NCBI RefSeq assembly: GCF_002263495.1
Contig: NZ_CP022753.1
Location: forward strand, 5,510,312-5,574,311
Reading direction: 5' to 3'
Source of the DNA: Nocardiopsis gilva YIM 90087
GTDB taxonomy: Bacteria > Actinomycetota > Actinomycetes > Streptosporangiales > Streptosporangiaceae
Length of the DNA: 64,000 nt
A program made the translations under genes and the position numbers. This document shows positions 1-8,078 of the stretch, piece by piece. Each line of letters begins with the position of its first letter. Position 1 is the first letter of the stretch. Below the pieces are notes generated by a model. The model was not told the origin of the DNA. It saw only the letters and a list, made by a program, of their open reading frames with translations, and did not search any database.

Positions 1-1111
1 CGCCGCAGGCGTGGAAGAACTCCAGGATGTCCGGTGCGATCGGGGCAGAGCCGGTCAGCGCCTCCTTGAGGCGGCCGCCGAACACGCCGCGGACCATGGA
101 CAGCCACCGCTCATCGGCCTCCGCGAACTCCGCCTCGATCTCCGGGGCGACCGGTTCGCCGCGTTCGCGGGCCGTCCGCACCTTCCCGCCCACGGTGACG
201 GCGCGGGCGAAGGCCGCCCGGTCCGCCTCGGGTGCTTGGGAGAGCAGTGACCGCACCCGGGTGTGCACCTTCTCGAACAGCAGTGGTGCCGAGGGCAGGT
301 AGTCGGGGCGCACCTCGGCCAGGTCGGTGGCCACGTTGCGGATGTCGCCGCCGAAGAAGTGCAGCGTGGCGCCGCGGGAGACCGCGACCAGCTGCACCAC
401 GCGCGCGAAGGCGTGCGCGAGGGGGAGGTAGAGGAAGATGCTCTCACCCGCGCGCACCGGGAGACCGGCATCAAGACCATCCAGTGTGGCCTGCCAGTGG
501 CCGTTGCAGATCAGGCAGCCCTTGGGCGGGCCGGTGGTCCCGGAGGTGTAGATGATGGTGGAGAGATCACCGGAGCGCACGCGCGCCTCACGGTCGATGA
601 CCTGGTCGGTGCTGGTGGCTCCGCCCCGCTCCAGCAGCGCGTCGAGCGTGATGGCGCCCGGCGCCTCACCGTCCAGCACCACGATGTGCCGCAGCCGCGG
701 GAGTTCGGGCAGCAGCGGTTCCACCTTGGCCACCTGCCCGGCGTCCTCGCAGATCAGGACGGACGATTCGGAGTCGCTGAGCACCCAGCGGCACTCCTCG
801 GGGCTGTTGGTCGGGTACACGGGCACCGAAATCGCGCCGATGGCACCGATAGCGAGGTCGCAGACCGTCCACTCCGGCCGGGTCTCGGCGAGGATCGCCA
901 CCCGGTCGCCGGAAGCGACGTCGAGCGCCAGCAGCCCCCGCGCGACGTCGTCGGTGACGCCGCCGAGCTGCGCATAGGTCAGTTGCGGCCAGCGGCTGGG
1001 GCGCACCGAGCGAATCGCGGTATGCGCCGCGAACGTATCGGCCGCGTAGCGGGCCAGGCCCGCTGGAAGTACGGCGGAGCGGTGGGCAGGGCGTTGAACG
1101 GATCCGGGCAC
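1..1111 (-). CDS. Long-chain fatty-acid CoA ligase (AMP-forming), 3' part outside the window
   Basis: Activates fatty acids to acyl-CoA through an acyl-adenylate (ANL superfamily, FadD15-like). About 370 N-terminal codons are visible; the gene runs off the left edge. Reading the minus strand from GTG at 1111 gives a continuous frame with the adenylate P-loop YTSGTTGPPKG near residues 188-198 and the following LYLPLAHAFARV block, both typical of long-chain acyl-CoA synthetases. The start is chosen because AGGAGG lies five bases upstream. The family is usually about 600 residues, so roughly 40 percent is missing, including the C-terminal lid domain. No operon partner is visible: the gene upstream is separated by about 350 bases and a strong hairpin. 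Cytoplasmic or membrane-associated; the substrate chain length cannot be read from the sequence. Confidence 0.9.
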   Translation of the reverse strand, partial: MPGSVQRPAHRSAVLPAGLARYAADTFAAHTAIRSVRPSRWPQLTYAQLGGVTDDVARGLLALDVASGDRVAILAETRPEWTVCDLAIGAIGAISVPVYPTNSPEECRWVLSDSESSVLICEDAGQVAKVEPLLPELPRLRHIVVLDGEAPGAITLDALLERGGATSTDQVIDREARVRSGDLSTIIYTSGTTGPPKGCLICNGHWQATLDGLDAGLPVRAGESIFLYLPLAHAFARVVQLVAVSRGATLHFFGGDIRNVATDLAEVRPDYLPSAPLLFEKVHTRVRSLLSQAPEADRAAFARAVTVGGKVRTARERGEPVAPEIEAEFAEADERWLSMVRGVFGGRLKEALTGSAPIAPDILEFFHACG

Positions 1112-1464
1112 TGGTGCCTCCTGCGGTCCGCGTGCGGGGGACGTCGCTCCTGGCAGCTGTGCCGGGAGCCGCCCTCCAGAAGCTAGGACCGGCCCAGTGC
1201 CGCTGCGATGGCCAAGCCGCTCAACATGCGTGACCGTTGCGCTCAGGGGCAGTGACCGAATGTCGTGCCCGACGCCCGCACGAGCTGAATGCGCGAAGCC
1301 CACCGCCGAGGCCCGTCCTCACCGTTTCCTGAGTGAGGGGAGGTGGGGAGGGTGGGGTGCACGAGTGTCTGCTGGGCGGCCTTGTCGGCCTTCGGCTCTC
1401 CGATGTCCTGGGGGTGAAAGGCGGACAAGGCCGCCCAGCAGACCCCCTCAGCCCGATCTGGGGC
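1112..1464. other. Intergenic region without a gene
   Basis: About 350 bases between the ligase start and the end of the DUF6912 gene. Short open frames are present but show no family signature or ribosome binding site. The only structured element is the large inverted repeat at 1367-1443. The rest probably holds the ligase promoter, which I could not pinpoint. Confidence 0.5.
1367..1443. terminator. Large inverted repeat downstream of the DUF6912 gene
   Basis: A perfect 20-base arm (1367-1386) is repeated in reverse complement at 1424-1443, and after one mismatch the arms continue for five more pairs (1388-1392 with 1418-1422). It lies about 20 bases past the stop of the minus-strand gene, so a transcription terminator or mRNA-stabilising hairpin is the simplest reading. 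No uridine run follows, as is common in high-GC actinobacteria. Confidence 0.6.
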
Positions 1465-1920
1465 CTACTCCACGAGGTACTTCAGCTCCTGGGTCGCGTA
1501 CCACATGAGTTCGTGTTCGTCCTCGTGCCCGACGTCCGGCTCGGCGGCCGACCGGGCGATGTCGTCGGCCGCGTCCTCATCGTCGACGTGGGCGGAGGCC
1601 ACCCGCTTGAGGGGGACCGTTCCGGTCAGGGTGACCTCGGCGGGGTGAGTGGCGTCCGGTGCGGGCCCGATGAGCTTGTCCGGGATGTCCGCTGCGAGGA
1701 CGACACGGCGGCGCGGTGCCTCGGGGTCGGCGGCCAGGAGGCGCAGGGAGGCGTCGGCGGCGGCGTACAGGGCCTCGTATTCGAGTTCTTCGCTGTCGCC
1801 GGGGGTGCTCTCGGTCAGCTCCGGGGTGACCGCGAAGGCCGTGATCGGGTCGCCGCGCACCTCCCCGTCCGAGAGAACGGTGGCCAGGGCGGGAAGGGTG
1901 CTCGGCAGGTAGATGCGCAT
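1465..1920 (-). CDS. DUF6912 family protein
   Basis: Small, strongly acidic cytoplasmic protein of about 151 residues, recognised from memory as a conserved actinobacterial family of unknown function (DUF6912). Visible features are the N-terminal MRIYLPSTLPAL, the central LEYEALYAAADASLRLLA helix followed by RRRVVLAADIP, an acidic stretch and the C-terminal EHELMWYATQEL. The start at 1920 is chosen because relatives begin MR(V/I)Y; an in-frame ATG five codons upstream at 1935 is possible. There is no signal peptide or membrane segment. It stands alone, followed by the large hairpin at 1367-1443. Function unknown. Confidence 0.7.
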   Translation of the reverse strand: MRIYLPSTLPALATVLSDGEVRGDPITAFAVTPELTESTPGDSEELEYEALYAAADASLRLLAADPEAPRRRVVLAADIPDKLIGPAPDATHPAEVTLTGTVPLKRVASAHVDDEDAADDIARSAAEPDVGHEDEHELMWYATQELKYLVE

Positions 1921-2001
1921 CGTGGGACTCGACATTCGGGCGGGCGGCGTTGACAGGCTGAGTATGCCGAATATCGGGTCGAACCGCGCGCCGACGCGGC
2001 G

Positions 2002-2661
2002 CTAGGAGGGCAGCGCGTCCACCACGATCCCGCAGGTCTCGGCGAGCCGTTCGCGCGTCTCGGCGGGGTCGCGGTGCAGGATGCCGGTCATCCCGAGGTC
2101 GACGGCGGCCCGCACGTTGTGTTCGATGTCATCGATGAAGACGCACTCCCTCGGGGTGAGCCCGGTGAGTTCGAGGGCGTGCTGGAAGATCTCGGGCTCG
2201 GGCTTGCGCATGCCGACCTCGCCGGAGATGACCACGGCGTCGAAGGATGCGGCGAAGCGGTCCCGGGGGTAGCCGTTGCCCCAGGAGTTCGACAGCAGGC
2301 AGGTACGGACGCCCTGGTCGCGGGCCTGGCTCAGCACGGTGTACATCTCGTCCACCGGGTGGAAGCGGGAGAACATCCGCTCGATCAGTCCGACGGCCGG
2401 CACCTCACCACCGTCCACCAGCCGCAGCTCGGCGGCGAGCGCACGCTCGAACTCCCCCGTGGCCACCTCGCCGCGTTCCAGCGCGTGGATGGGGTTGCCG
2501 TCGCCGTCGCCGTAGGCGCCCTCGACCCAGGAGCGCATGACCTCCCGGTAGCGGTCGGGGTCGATCCGGTCGGCGTCCAGCCAGGCGTCGATCGTGTCGT
2601 GGAGGGGCGAGGTCAGGACCCCGCCCCAGTCGGTGATGATGCCGCGGCACGTGCTAGACAC
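2002..2661 (-). CDS. HAD superfamily hydrolase (subfamily IA)
   Basis: Predicted phosphatase of about 219 residues. Motif I appears as TDWGGVLTS near residues 10-18 (nucleophile Asp in DWGGV), a Ser motif in CLLSNSWGN, and motif IV as FIDDIEHNVRAA near residue 165. Such IA hydrolases act on small phosphorylated metabolites; the substrate cannot be told. The GTG at 2661 is preferred because GGAGG sits seven bases upstream; an upstream ATG at 2748 would add 29 low-complexity residues and overlap promoter sequence. It is divergent from the acyl-CoA dehydrogenase gene, with about 190 bases between the two starts. Confidence 0.8.
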   Translation of the reverse strand: MSSTCRGIITDWGGVLTSPLHDTIDAWLDADRIDPDRYREVMRSWVEGAYGDGDGNPIHALERGEVATGEFERALAAELRLVDGGEVPAVGLIERMFSRFHPVDEMYTVLSQARDQGVRTCLLSNSWGNGYPRDRFAASFDAVVISGEVGMRKPEPEIFQHALELTGLTPRECVFIDDIEHNVRAAVDLGMTGILHRDPAETRERLAETCGIVVDALPS

Positions 2662-2817
2662 TCCATCGCCTCCGTCTCCATCTACGTCGAGGGCCTCCGC
2701 ACCGACGTCGGCCCTGACAGCTGTCCCGCCCGAGGGCCGGGGAGACATCCTTCCCCGCCCGCATCACGCCGAATCCTCCTCGTTCACGCGTATGCGGACA
2801 CCCCTGACCCCGGAGGT

Positions 2818-2831
2818 ACCGACCGGTCGGT
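2818..2831. promoter_or_regulatory. Perfect 14-bp palindrome, candidate TetR-family operator
   Basis: ACCGACCGGTCGGT is its own reverse complement and lies 20 bases upstream of the acyl-CoA dehydrogenase start. Palindromes of this form are typical operators for TetR-family repressors that control lipid catabolism genes in Actinobacteria. No TetR gene is present in the window, so the regulator would act in trans. The functional role is inferred from shape and position. Confidence 0.6.
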
Positions 2832-2850
2832 TTGGTGGCATACTCAGGTC

Positions 2851-4098
2851 ATGGACTTCGAACTCAGCCCCCCGGCCCGCGACCACCTGGCCAACCTGCA
2901 GGAGTTCATGGACACCCACGTCTACCCGGCGGAACCCGTCTACCAGAGGCAGCGAGCTGAGGCCGGCCGCGACGACCACACGCTTCCGCCCGTGATGGAG
3001 GAGCTGAAGGCCGAGGCGCGCCGCCGCGGCCTGTGGAACCTCTTCCTGCCCGACGTCAGCGGCCTGAGCGTCACCGACTACGCCCCGCTCGCCGAGCTGA
3101 CCGGCCGCTCCCCCGTCCTCGCGCCGCAGGCGCTGAACTGCTCGGCGCCCGACACGGGCAACATGGAGGTGCTGCACATGTTCGGCACCCCCGAACAGCG
3201 CGAACGCTGGCTCGACCCGCTGCTGGACGGCCGCATCCGGTCGGCGTTCGCGATGACCGAGCCCGATGTGGCGTCCTCCGACGCGACCAACATCGCCACC
3301 TCGATCACGCGCGACGGCGACGAGTACGTGATCAACGGCCGCAAGTGGTGGATCAGCGGATCGGCCGACCCGCGCTGCGCGGTGTTCATCGTGATGGGCC
3401 AGACCGACCCGGATGCCCCCGTGCACCGGCGGCAGTCGATGGTCCTGGTCCCCCGCGACACCCCCGGCCTGGAGATCGTCCGCTCGCTGCCGGTCTTCGG
3501 TTACGAGGACCAGGAGGGGCACTGCGAGCTCCGGTTCACCGACGTCCGCGTCCCGGCCACGAACCTCATCGCCGGGGAGGGCGAGGGCTTCGCGATCGCC
3601 CAGGCGCGGCTCGGCCCCGGGCGCGTCCACCACTGCATGCGCGCGATCGGCATGGCGGAACGGGCCCTGGAGCTGATGGTCCGCCGTGCGGCCGAACGGG
3701 TCGCGTTCGGCGGGCCGCTGGCGCGCCAGGGCGTGGTGCGCCAGCAGATTGCCGAGTCCCGGCTGGCCATCGAGCAGGCCCGGCTGCTGGTCCTCAAGAC
3801 GGCGTGGCTGATCGACAACCACGGCGCCAAGGCGGCGCACACCGAGATCGCCGCGATCAAGGTGGCCGCGCCGCGTGTCGCCGTGGACGTCATCGACCGC
3901 GCCATCCAGGTCCACGGCGGCGCGGGGGTGAGCGATGACGTCCCGCTGGCCCTGATGTACGCGCACGCCCGCGCCATGCGCATCTTCGACGGCCCCGACG
4001 AGGTCCACCTGCGCTCCATGGCCCGGCGGGAGATCAAGCGCGTCACCGGCGACGGCGCCGCCACAACCGCCGCGTCGGGCGGGTCCGCCCCGCGGTGA
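2851..4098 (+). CDS. Acyl-CoA dehydrogenase family protein
   Basis: FAD-dependent flavoprotein of about 415 residues that oxidises an acyl-CoA thioester to the 2-enoyl-CoA, passing electrons to an electron-transfer flavoprotein. The FAD-binding signature FAMTEPDVASSDATN is near residue 132 and the C-terminal block FDGPDEVHLRSMARRE near residue 380 supplies the expected catalytic Glu region, as in the ACAD10/11-like branch. The ATG at 2851 starts MDFELSPPARDHL; upstream sequence in the same frame is not coding. A perfect palindrome 20 bases upstream suggests TetR control. It is convergent with the GH3 gene. Confidence 0.9.
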   Translation: MDFELSPPARDHLANLQEFMDTHVYPAEPVYQRQRAEAGRDDHTLPPVMEELKAEARRRGLWNLFLPDVSGLSVTDYAPLAELTGRSPVLAPQALNCSAPDTGNMEVLHMFGTPEQRERWLDPLLDGRIRSAFAMTEPDVASSDATNIATSITRDGDEYVINGRKWWISGSADPRCAVFIVMGQTDPDAPVHRRQSMVLVPRDTPGLEIVRSLPVFGYEDQEGHCELRFTDVRVPATNLIAGEGEGFAIAQARLGPGRVHHCMRAIGMAERALELMVRRAAERVAFGGPLARQGVVRQQIAESRLAIEQARLLVLKTAWLIDNHGAKAAHTEIAAIKVAAPRVAVDVIDRAIQVHGGAGVSDDVPLALMYAHARAMRIFDGPDEVHLRSMARREIKRVTGDGAATTAASGGSAPR

Positions 4099-4109
4099 TC
4101 GGGTGACGG

Positions 4110-4131
4110 CCCCGGCGCTGCCCGCCCGGGG
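4110..4131. terminator. Small GC-rich hairpin between convergent genes
   Basis: CCCCGG (4110-4115) pairs with CCGGGG (4126-4131) around a ten-base loop. It lies between the stops of the acyl-CoA dehydrogenase and the GH3 gene, so it may serve both strands. It is short, so confidence is modest. Confidence 0.4.
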
Positions 4132-5811
4132 TCAGCCCCGGTAGCCGAGTCCGGCGCCGACCTTCAGGTCGGTGCCGGGCAGGTCGACGGGGAGCCGGCC
4201 CGCCGGGTCGACCTTTCCGGCCAGCGTCCGGGCCGCGGCGACGCGGGAGGCCTCGACCGCGGAGTAGGTCGCGAGGTAGGCGTCGACCTCCGGGAAGGCC
4301 GAGAGGTCGTACGGCGTCCCCTGGGCGATCACCACCACCGGCTTGCCCGCCCCGAGGGCGTTCTGCACCATCGCCTGCTGCGCGCTGTCGCGGCGGGCGT
4401 CCGCCGTCCCCACGACCGTGGCGTCGGCCCGGGCGAATGTCGAGGCGAGCGTGTAGCCGAGCGCGCGCAGCTCCGCCCCGATCGTCTCGGCTCCCTTGCC
4501 GGTCACGTACACCGAGGCGCCGTCGGCGAGCGGGAGGACGTCGCCCTTGTTGCGGAGGAGGGTCATCGACGTGTCGGCGAGCTTCTGGGCGGCGGCCTGG
4601 TCCTTCTCGGACCCCACGGCCTTCGCCGCGGCGTCGGGGTCGACCGGCTCGGCTCCGATGACACCCCGGCGGGCCTTGAGCTTCAGGATGCGGAGCACGG
4701 ACTCGTCCAGCCGCTCCTCGCTGATCCGGCCCTCCTTCACTGCGTCGGTCACGGCACTGACCGCGGCCTTGGGGTCCGGGGGCATCAGCAGCTGATCCGC
4801 CCCGGCGAGGATGGCGCGCACCGCGTTCTCGCCGTCGTCGTGGGCCTGGCGGACGCCCTCCATGTTCAGCGCGTCGGTGGTGACGACGCCGTCGTAGCCC
4901 AGCTCGTCGCGGAGGATGCCGCCGATGATGTCCCGCGACAGGGTGGCCGGTGCGCCGGAGTCGTCGAGCTGCGGCATCACGACGTGGGCGGTCATGATGG
5001 CGTCCACGCCCGCGTCGACGGCCGCGCGGAACGGCGGCAGGTCGGTCTTCTCCCAGTCCTCCCGGCTCTTGTCGATGGTGGGCAGGCCGGTGTGGCTGTC
5101 GACGTCGGTGTCGCCGTGCCCGGGGAAGTGCTTGGCCACGGGGACGACGCCGCTCTTCTGGAACGCCTCGGCCTCGGCGACCGCCATCTCGGAGACGCTG
5201 TCGGGGTCGGATCCGAATGAGCGGACGCCGATGACGGGGTTGTCGGCCTGGGAGTTCACGTCGGCCACGGGTGCGTAGTCGAGGTTGATGCCGAGCGCGG
5301 CGAGCTCGTCGGCCGTGGTGCGCGCGAGGGTGCGGGCCTGGTCGGGGTCGCCGGTGGCGCCGACCGCCATGGCGTCGGGGAAGCGGGCGCCGATGGGCAG
5401 CCGGGCGACCAGCCCCTGCTCCTGGTCGATGCCGAGGAACAGGGGGACGCCCGCTCCGGTGTCGGCGGCCCGCTCCTGCAGGCCGTTGGAGAGCGCGGCG
5501 ATCTGGCCGGCCGATTCGAGGTTCTCCGGGAAGTAGATGAAGCCGCCCGGGCGGTAGTCCTCGATGGCCTGAGAATCCACCTCAGGCGTGGTCCCCGACA
5601 CGGTGAGCACGAGCAGCTGGCCGACCTTGTCCTTCAGCTCCATGTCGGAGAGCAGGTCCTCGGCGATGCGCTGCGCCTCCGCCGCCGAGCCCGCGCCCTG
5701 CGGCGCATCCTCCCCGTCATCTCCCGGCGCACCTCCACCACCTCCGCTACAGGCGGAGGTCAGCAGGATCAGGCTCGCGCCCAGCGGCGCGAGGGTGTGA
5801 CGCAGTCGCAT
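4132..5811 (-). CDS. NagZ-like glycoside hydrolase family 3 lipoprotein
   Basis: Secreted, lipid-anchored beta-N-acetylhexosaminidase of about 559 residues, expected to release N-acetylglucosamine from muropeptides or chito-oligosaccharides. A lipoprotein signal with lipobox LTSAC (Cys21) is followed by a Gly/Asp/Glu-rich linker. The NagZ signature KHFPGHGDTDVDSHTGLP lies near residues 225-242 and the nucleophile Asp in VVTTDALNM near residue 310. A C-terminal domain of about 150 residues follows the GH3 barrel, as in longer actinobacterial members. ATG at 5811 is chosen because it starts the signal peptide; upstream in-frame codons are not signal-like. The gene lies downstream of the PTS operon but beyond its hairpins, so it is probably transcribed separately. 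Confidence 0.88.
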   Translation of the reverse strand: MRLRHTLAPLGASLILLTSACSGGGGGAPGDDGEDAPQGAGSAAEAQRIAEDLLSDMELKDKVGQLLVLTVSGTTPEVDSQAIEDYRPGGFIYFPENLESAGQIAALSNGLQERAADTGAGVPLFLGIDQEQGLVARLPIGARFPDAMAVGATGDPDQARTLARTTADELAALGINLDYAPVADVNSQADNPVIGVRSFGSDPDSVSEMAVAEAEAFQKSGVVPVAKHFPGHGDTDVDSHTGLPTIDKSREDWEKTDLPPFRAAVDAGVDAIMTAHVVMPQLDDSGAPATLSRDIIGGILRDELGYDGVVTTDALNMEGVRQAHDDGENAVRAILAGADQLLMPPDPKAAVSAVTDAVKEGRISEERLDESVLRILKLKARRGVIGAEPVDPDAAAKAVGSEKDQAAAQKLADTSMTLLRNKGDVLPLADGASVYVTGKGAETIGAELRALGYTLASTFARADATVVGTADARRDSAQQAMVQNALGAGKPVVVIAQGTPYDLSAFPEVDAYLATYSAVEASRVAAARTLAGKVDPAGRLPVDLPGTDLKVGAGLGYRG

Positions 5812-5932
5812 GGCTCGTCTTTCGGGCGGCACGGAGCGGGCAGTGGGTGACGGGACGGGAGAAGGTTCCCCGGCCCCGACGGTGCGGGGGTGGCCGCGAC
5901 CCACCATAACCGCGCCACCGCGTACCTCCGCC

Positions 5933-5990
5933 GATCTCGGCAACGTGCGCCGAATACCGGCGGCGGGTTTTGGCGCGCTTTGCCGGGATC
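5933..5990. repeat. Degenerate copy of the GATCTCGG intergenic inverted repeat
   Basis: Arms 5933-5954 and 5969-5990 pair at about 18 of 22 positions around a 14-base loop. The outer GATCTCGG and the inner GTGCGCC/GGCGCGC match the perfect copy at 45362-45433 closely, so this looks like a decayed member of the same family. It lies just past the ptsI terminator hairpin. Confidence 0.55.
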
Positions 5991-5998
5991 AACGGGAC

Positions 5999-6033
5999 GA
6001 GGGGGTGCCCGGTACGGCGCCGGACACCCCCTC
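5999..6033 (-). terminator. Terminator hairpin of the PTS operon
   Basis: Arms 5999-6012 and 6020-6033 (GAGGGGGTG against CACCCCCTC at the base) pair with one mismatch around a seven-base loop, 13 bases beyond the ptsI stop. It probably ends the six-gene minus-strand operon. Confidence 0.7.
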
Positions 6034-6045
6034 ACTCAGTCCTGC

Positions 6046-7728
6046 TTAGAGCCCCAGGTCGGCCAGTCCCGGCAGGTGGCTCCGGGCACTGCTGACGGCT
6101 TCTGCGACCGTGCGGGCCTCCAGGGCGGCCTGGGCGGCCTCCCGGCACTGGGCCAGCGAGGTGCGGGCCAGGGCGGCGCGCACCATGGGCAGGGCGGTGG
6201 CGCCCATCGACAGGGTCGTCACACCCAGGCCGACCAGCACGCACGCGAGGACCGGGTCGGCCGCCGCCTCGCCGCACACACCGCACGGCCGCCCGGCCTG
6301 CTGTGCCGCGGTGGCGGTCGCCGCGACCAGCTCCAGCACCGCCGGCTGCCAGGGGTCCTGGAAGCGGCTGAGCCCGCCGACCTCGCGGTCGGCGGCGCAC
6401 GTGTACTGGGTGAGGTCGTTGGTGCCGATGCTGAAGAAGTCCACGGACCGCGCGAGGTGGCGGGCGCGCAGGGCGGCGGCCGGCACCTCGATCATGATGC
6501 CCGCGTGCTCGATGCCCGCTGTGGCGGCGGCAGCGGCGAACCACTCCGCGTCCTCCACATCGGTGACCATCGGCGCCATCACGTGCAGCTGGGCGTCGGT
6601 ACCGCGCTGGGCCTCGGCCAGCGCGGCCAGCTGGGACTCCAGCGTCCGAGGGTGGCGGCGCATCATGCGCAGGCCCCGTTCGCCGAGTGCCGGGTTGGGC
6701 TCCGCACCGGGGGCGGGGAGGAACGCCAGCGGCTTGTCGGCTCCGGAGTCCAGGGTGCGCACCACGACCTTGCCGCCGGGAAACGCCTCCAGCACGGCGC
6801 GGTAGGCGGCGACCTGTTCCTCGTGGCCGGGCGCGTCGGCGCGGTCCAGGAACAGGAACTCCGTGCGGTACAGGCCCACACCCTCGGCACCATTGTCGAG
6901 GGCGGCCGGGAGGTCCTGCGGGCCGCCGATGTTGGCCAGCAGCGGAACGGCGTGGCCGTCGGAGGTTCGGCCGGGCCCGGTGCTCTCGGCCGCGGCCGCG
7001 TCCCGCGCTGCGGCCGTGGCGCGGGCGGCCCGCACCGCTTCCGTGGCCGGTTCGAGCACGACCTCTCCGGTCATGCCGTCGACCAGGAGCCGCGTGCCGT
7101 CGTCGATGGCGTCGGCGCCCGCACAGGCCACGACGGCCGGAAGCCCCAGTGAACGGGCGAGGATGGCGGTGTGGCTGGTCGGCCCGCCCTCGCGGGTGAC
7201 GAAGGCGACGACGCGCTCGGGGTCGAGCATGGCGGTGTCGGCCGGGGCGAGGTCGCCCGCCACCAGGACGAAGGGGGTCGCGGACTCGGGGATTCCGGGG
7301 ACCGGCACGCCGAGCAGGCGGGCGACGACGCGGTCGCGCACGTCGTCCAGGTCGGCGACGCGGGCGGCCAGGTACTCACCGGCGCTCGCGAGCATGTCCC
7401 GGTAGACGGCCATGGCCTCGGAGACGGCGCGCGCCGCGGTGGCACCCTCGCCGACCCGCCGCTTGACGTCGTCGGCGAGCGCGGGGTCGCGGGCCATGAG
7501 TGCCTGAGCGGCCAGCACCTCCCGGGCCGCTCCGCCCACGCGCTCGCCCCGCGCGGTGAGGTCCAGCGCCGTCTCCTCCATCGCGGAGGTGGCGCGCTGG
7601 ATCTCGGCGTCGGCGTCCCCGTCGTGCCGCGCGTCGGCGGGGGGCTCCGGGATGGAGCGGGACAGCCGCAGCGCCGGGGCGTACCCGACACCGGAGCTGA
7701 CCCCGACGCCTCTCAGCATGTCACCCAT
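6046..7728 (-). CDS. ptsI: PTS enzyme I (phosphoenolpyruvate-protein phosphotransferase)
   Basis: Cytoplasmic enzyme of about 560 residues that transfers the phosphoryl group of phosphoenolpyruvate to HPr. The phospho-histidine site GGPTSHTAILARSLGLPA lies near residue 185, followed by the PEP-binding barrel with MIEVPAAAL and IGTNDLTQYTCAADRE near residue 433. The ATG at 7728 has GGGAGGAG just upstream; ATG at 7719 is an alternative. It is last in the operon after HPr, 63 bases downstream of ptsH. All general and sugar-specific PTS parts are in this locus, unlike Streptomyces where they are scattered (from memory), which makes this a self-contained sugar uptake unit. Confidence 0.95.
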   Translation of the reverse strand: MGDMLRGVGVSSGVGYAPALRLSRSIPEPPADARHDGDADAEIQRATSAMEETALDLTARGERVGGAAREVLAAQALMARDPALADDVKRRVGEGATAARAVSEAMAVYRDMLASAGEYLAARVADLDDVRDRVVARLLGVPVPGIPESATPFVLVAGDLAPADTAMLDPERVVAFVTREGGPTSHTAILARSLGLPAVVACAGADAIDDGTRLLVDGMTGEVVLEPATEAVRAARATAAARDAAAAESTGPGRTSDGHAVPLLANIGGPQDLPAALDNGAEGVGLYRTEFLFLDRADAPGHEEQVAAYRAVLEAFPGGKVVVRTLDSGADKPLAFLPAPGAEPNPALGERGLRMMRRHPRTLESQLAALAEAQRGTDAQLHVMAPMVTDVEDAEWFAAAAATAGIEHAGIMIEVPAAALRARHLARSVDFFSIGTNDLTQYTCAADREVGGLSRFQDPWQPAVLELVAATATAAQQAGRPCGVCGEAAADPVLACVLVGLGVTTLSMGATALPMVRAALARTSLAQCREAAQAALEARTVAEAVSSARSHLPGLADLGL

Positions 7729-7791
7729 GGCTCCTCCCGAAGGCCGGTCGCCGGCCGAGGGCCGGTCTGTGCACACGGCTGGTCGCTCCCA

Positions 7792-8049
7792 CTAGCCGGC
7801 GTTGGCGATCTCGGCCAGCCGGTCGAGCAGCGCATCGGCGTCGTCGCCGTCGGCGGTGATGACGATCTCGTCGCCGTTGCGCACATCGAGGCCCATGATG
7901 GCCAGGATGCTCTTGGCGGACACGGGGGCGCTGCCGTCCTTGCTCACGGTCACGTTGCCGCTCGCTTTGGACGCCGCTTCGACGAACAGAGCCGCGGGCC
8001 GGGCGTGCAGCCCGACCTCGGACTCGACTTTGACACGGCGTTCTGCCAC
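7792..8049 (-). CDS. ptsH: PTS phosphocarrier protein HPr
   Basis: Small carrier of 85 residues that passes phosphate from enzyme I to EIIA. The phosphorylated His15 sits in GLHARPA, and Ser47 in SAKSILAIMGL occupies the position phosphorylated by HPr kinase in Firmicutes; most actinobacteria lack that kinase, so Ser47 need not be regulatory. The GTG start at 8049 has AGAGGAG six bases upstream. It lies 29 bases after the HAD phosphatase gene and 63 bases before ptsI. Confidence 0.95.
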   Translation of the reverse strand: MAERRVKVESEVGLHARPAALFVEAASKASGNVTVSKDGSAPVSAKSILAIMGLDVRNGDEIVITADGDDADALLDRLAEIANAG

Positions 8050-8078
8050 TGGTCGCTCCTCTTTCTCGTGTCGCTCGC

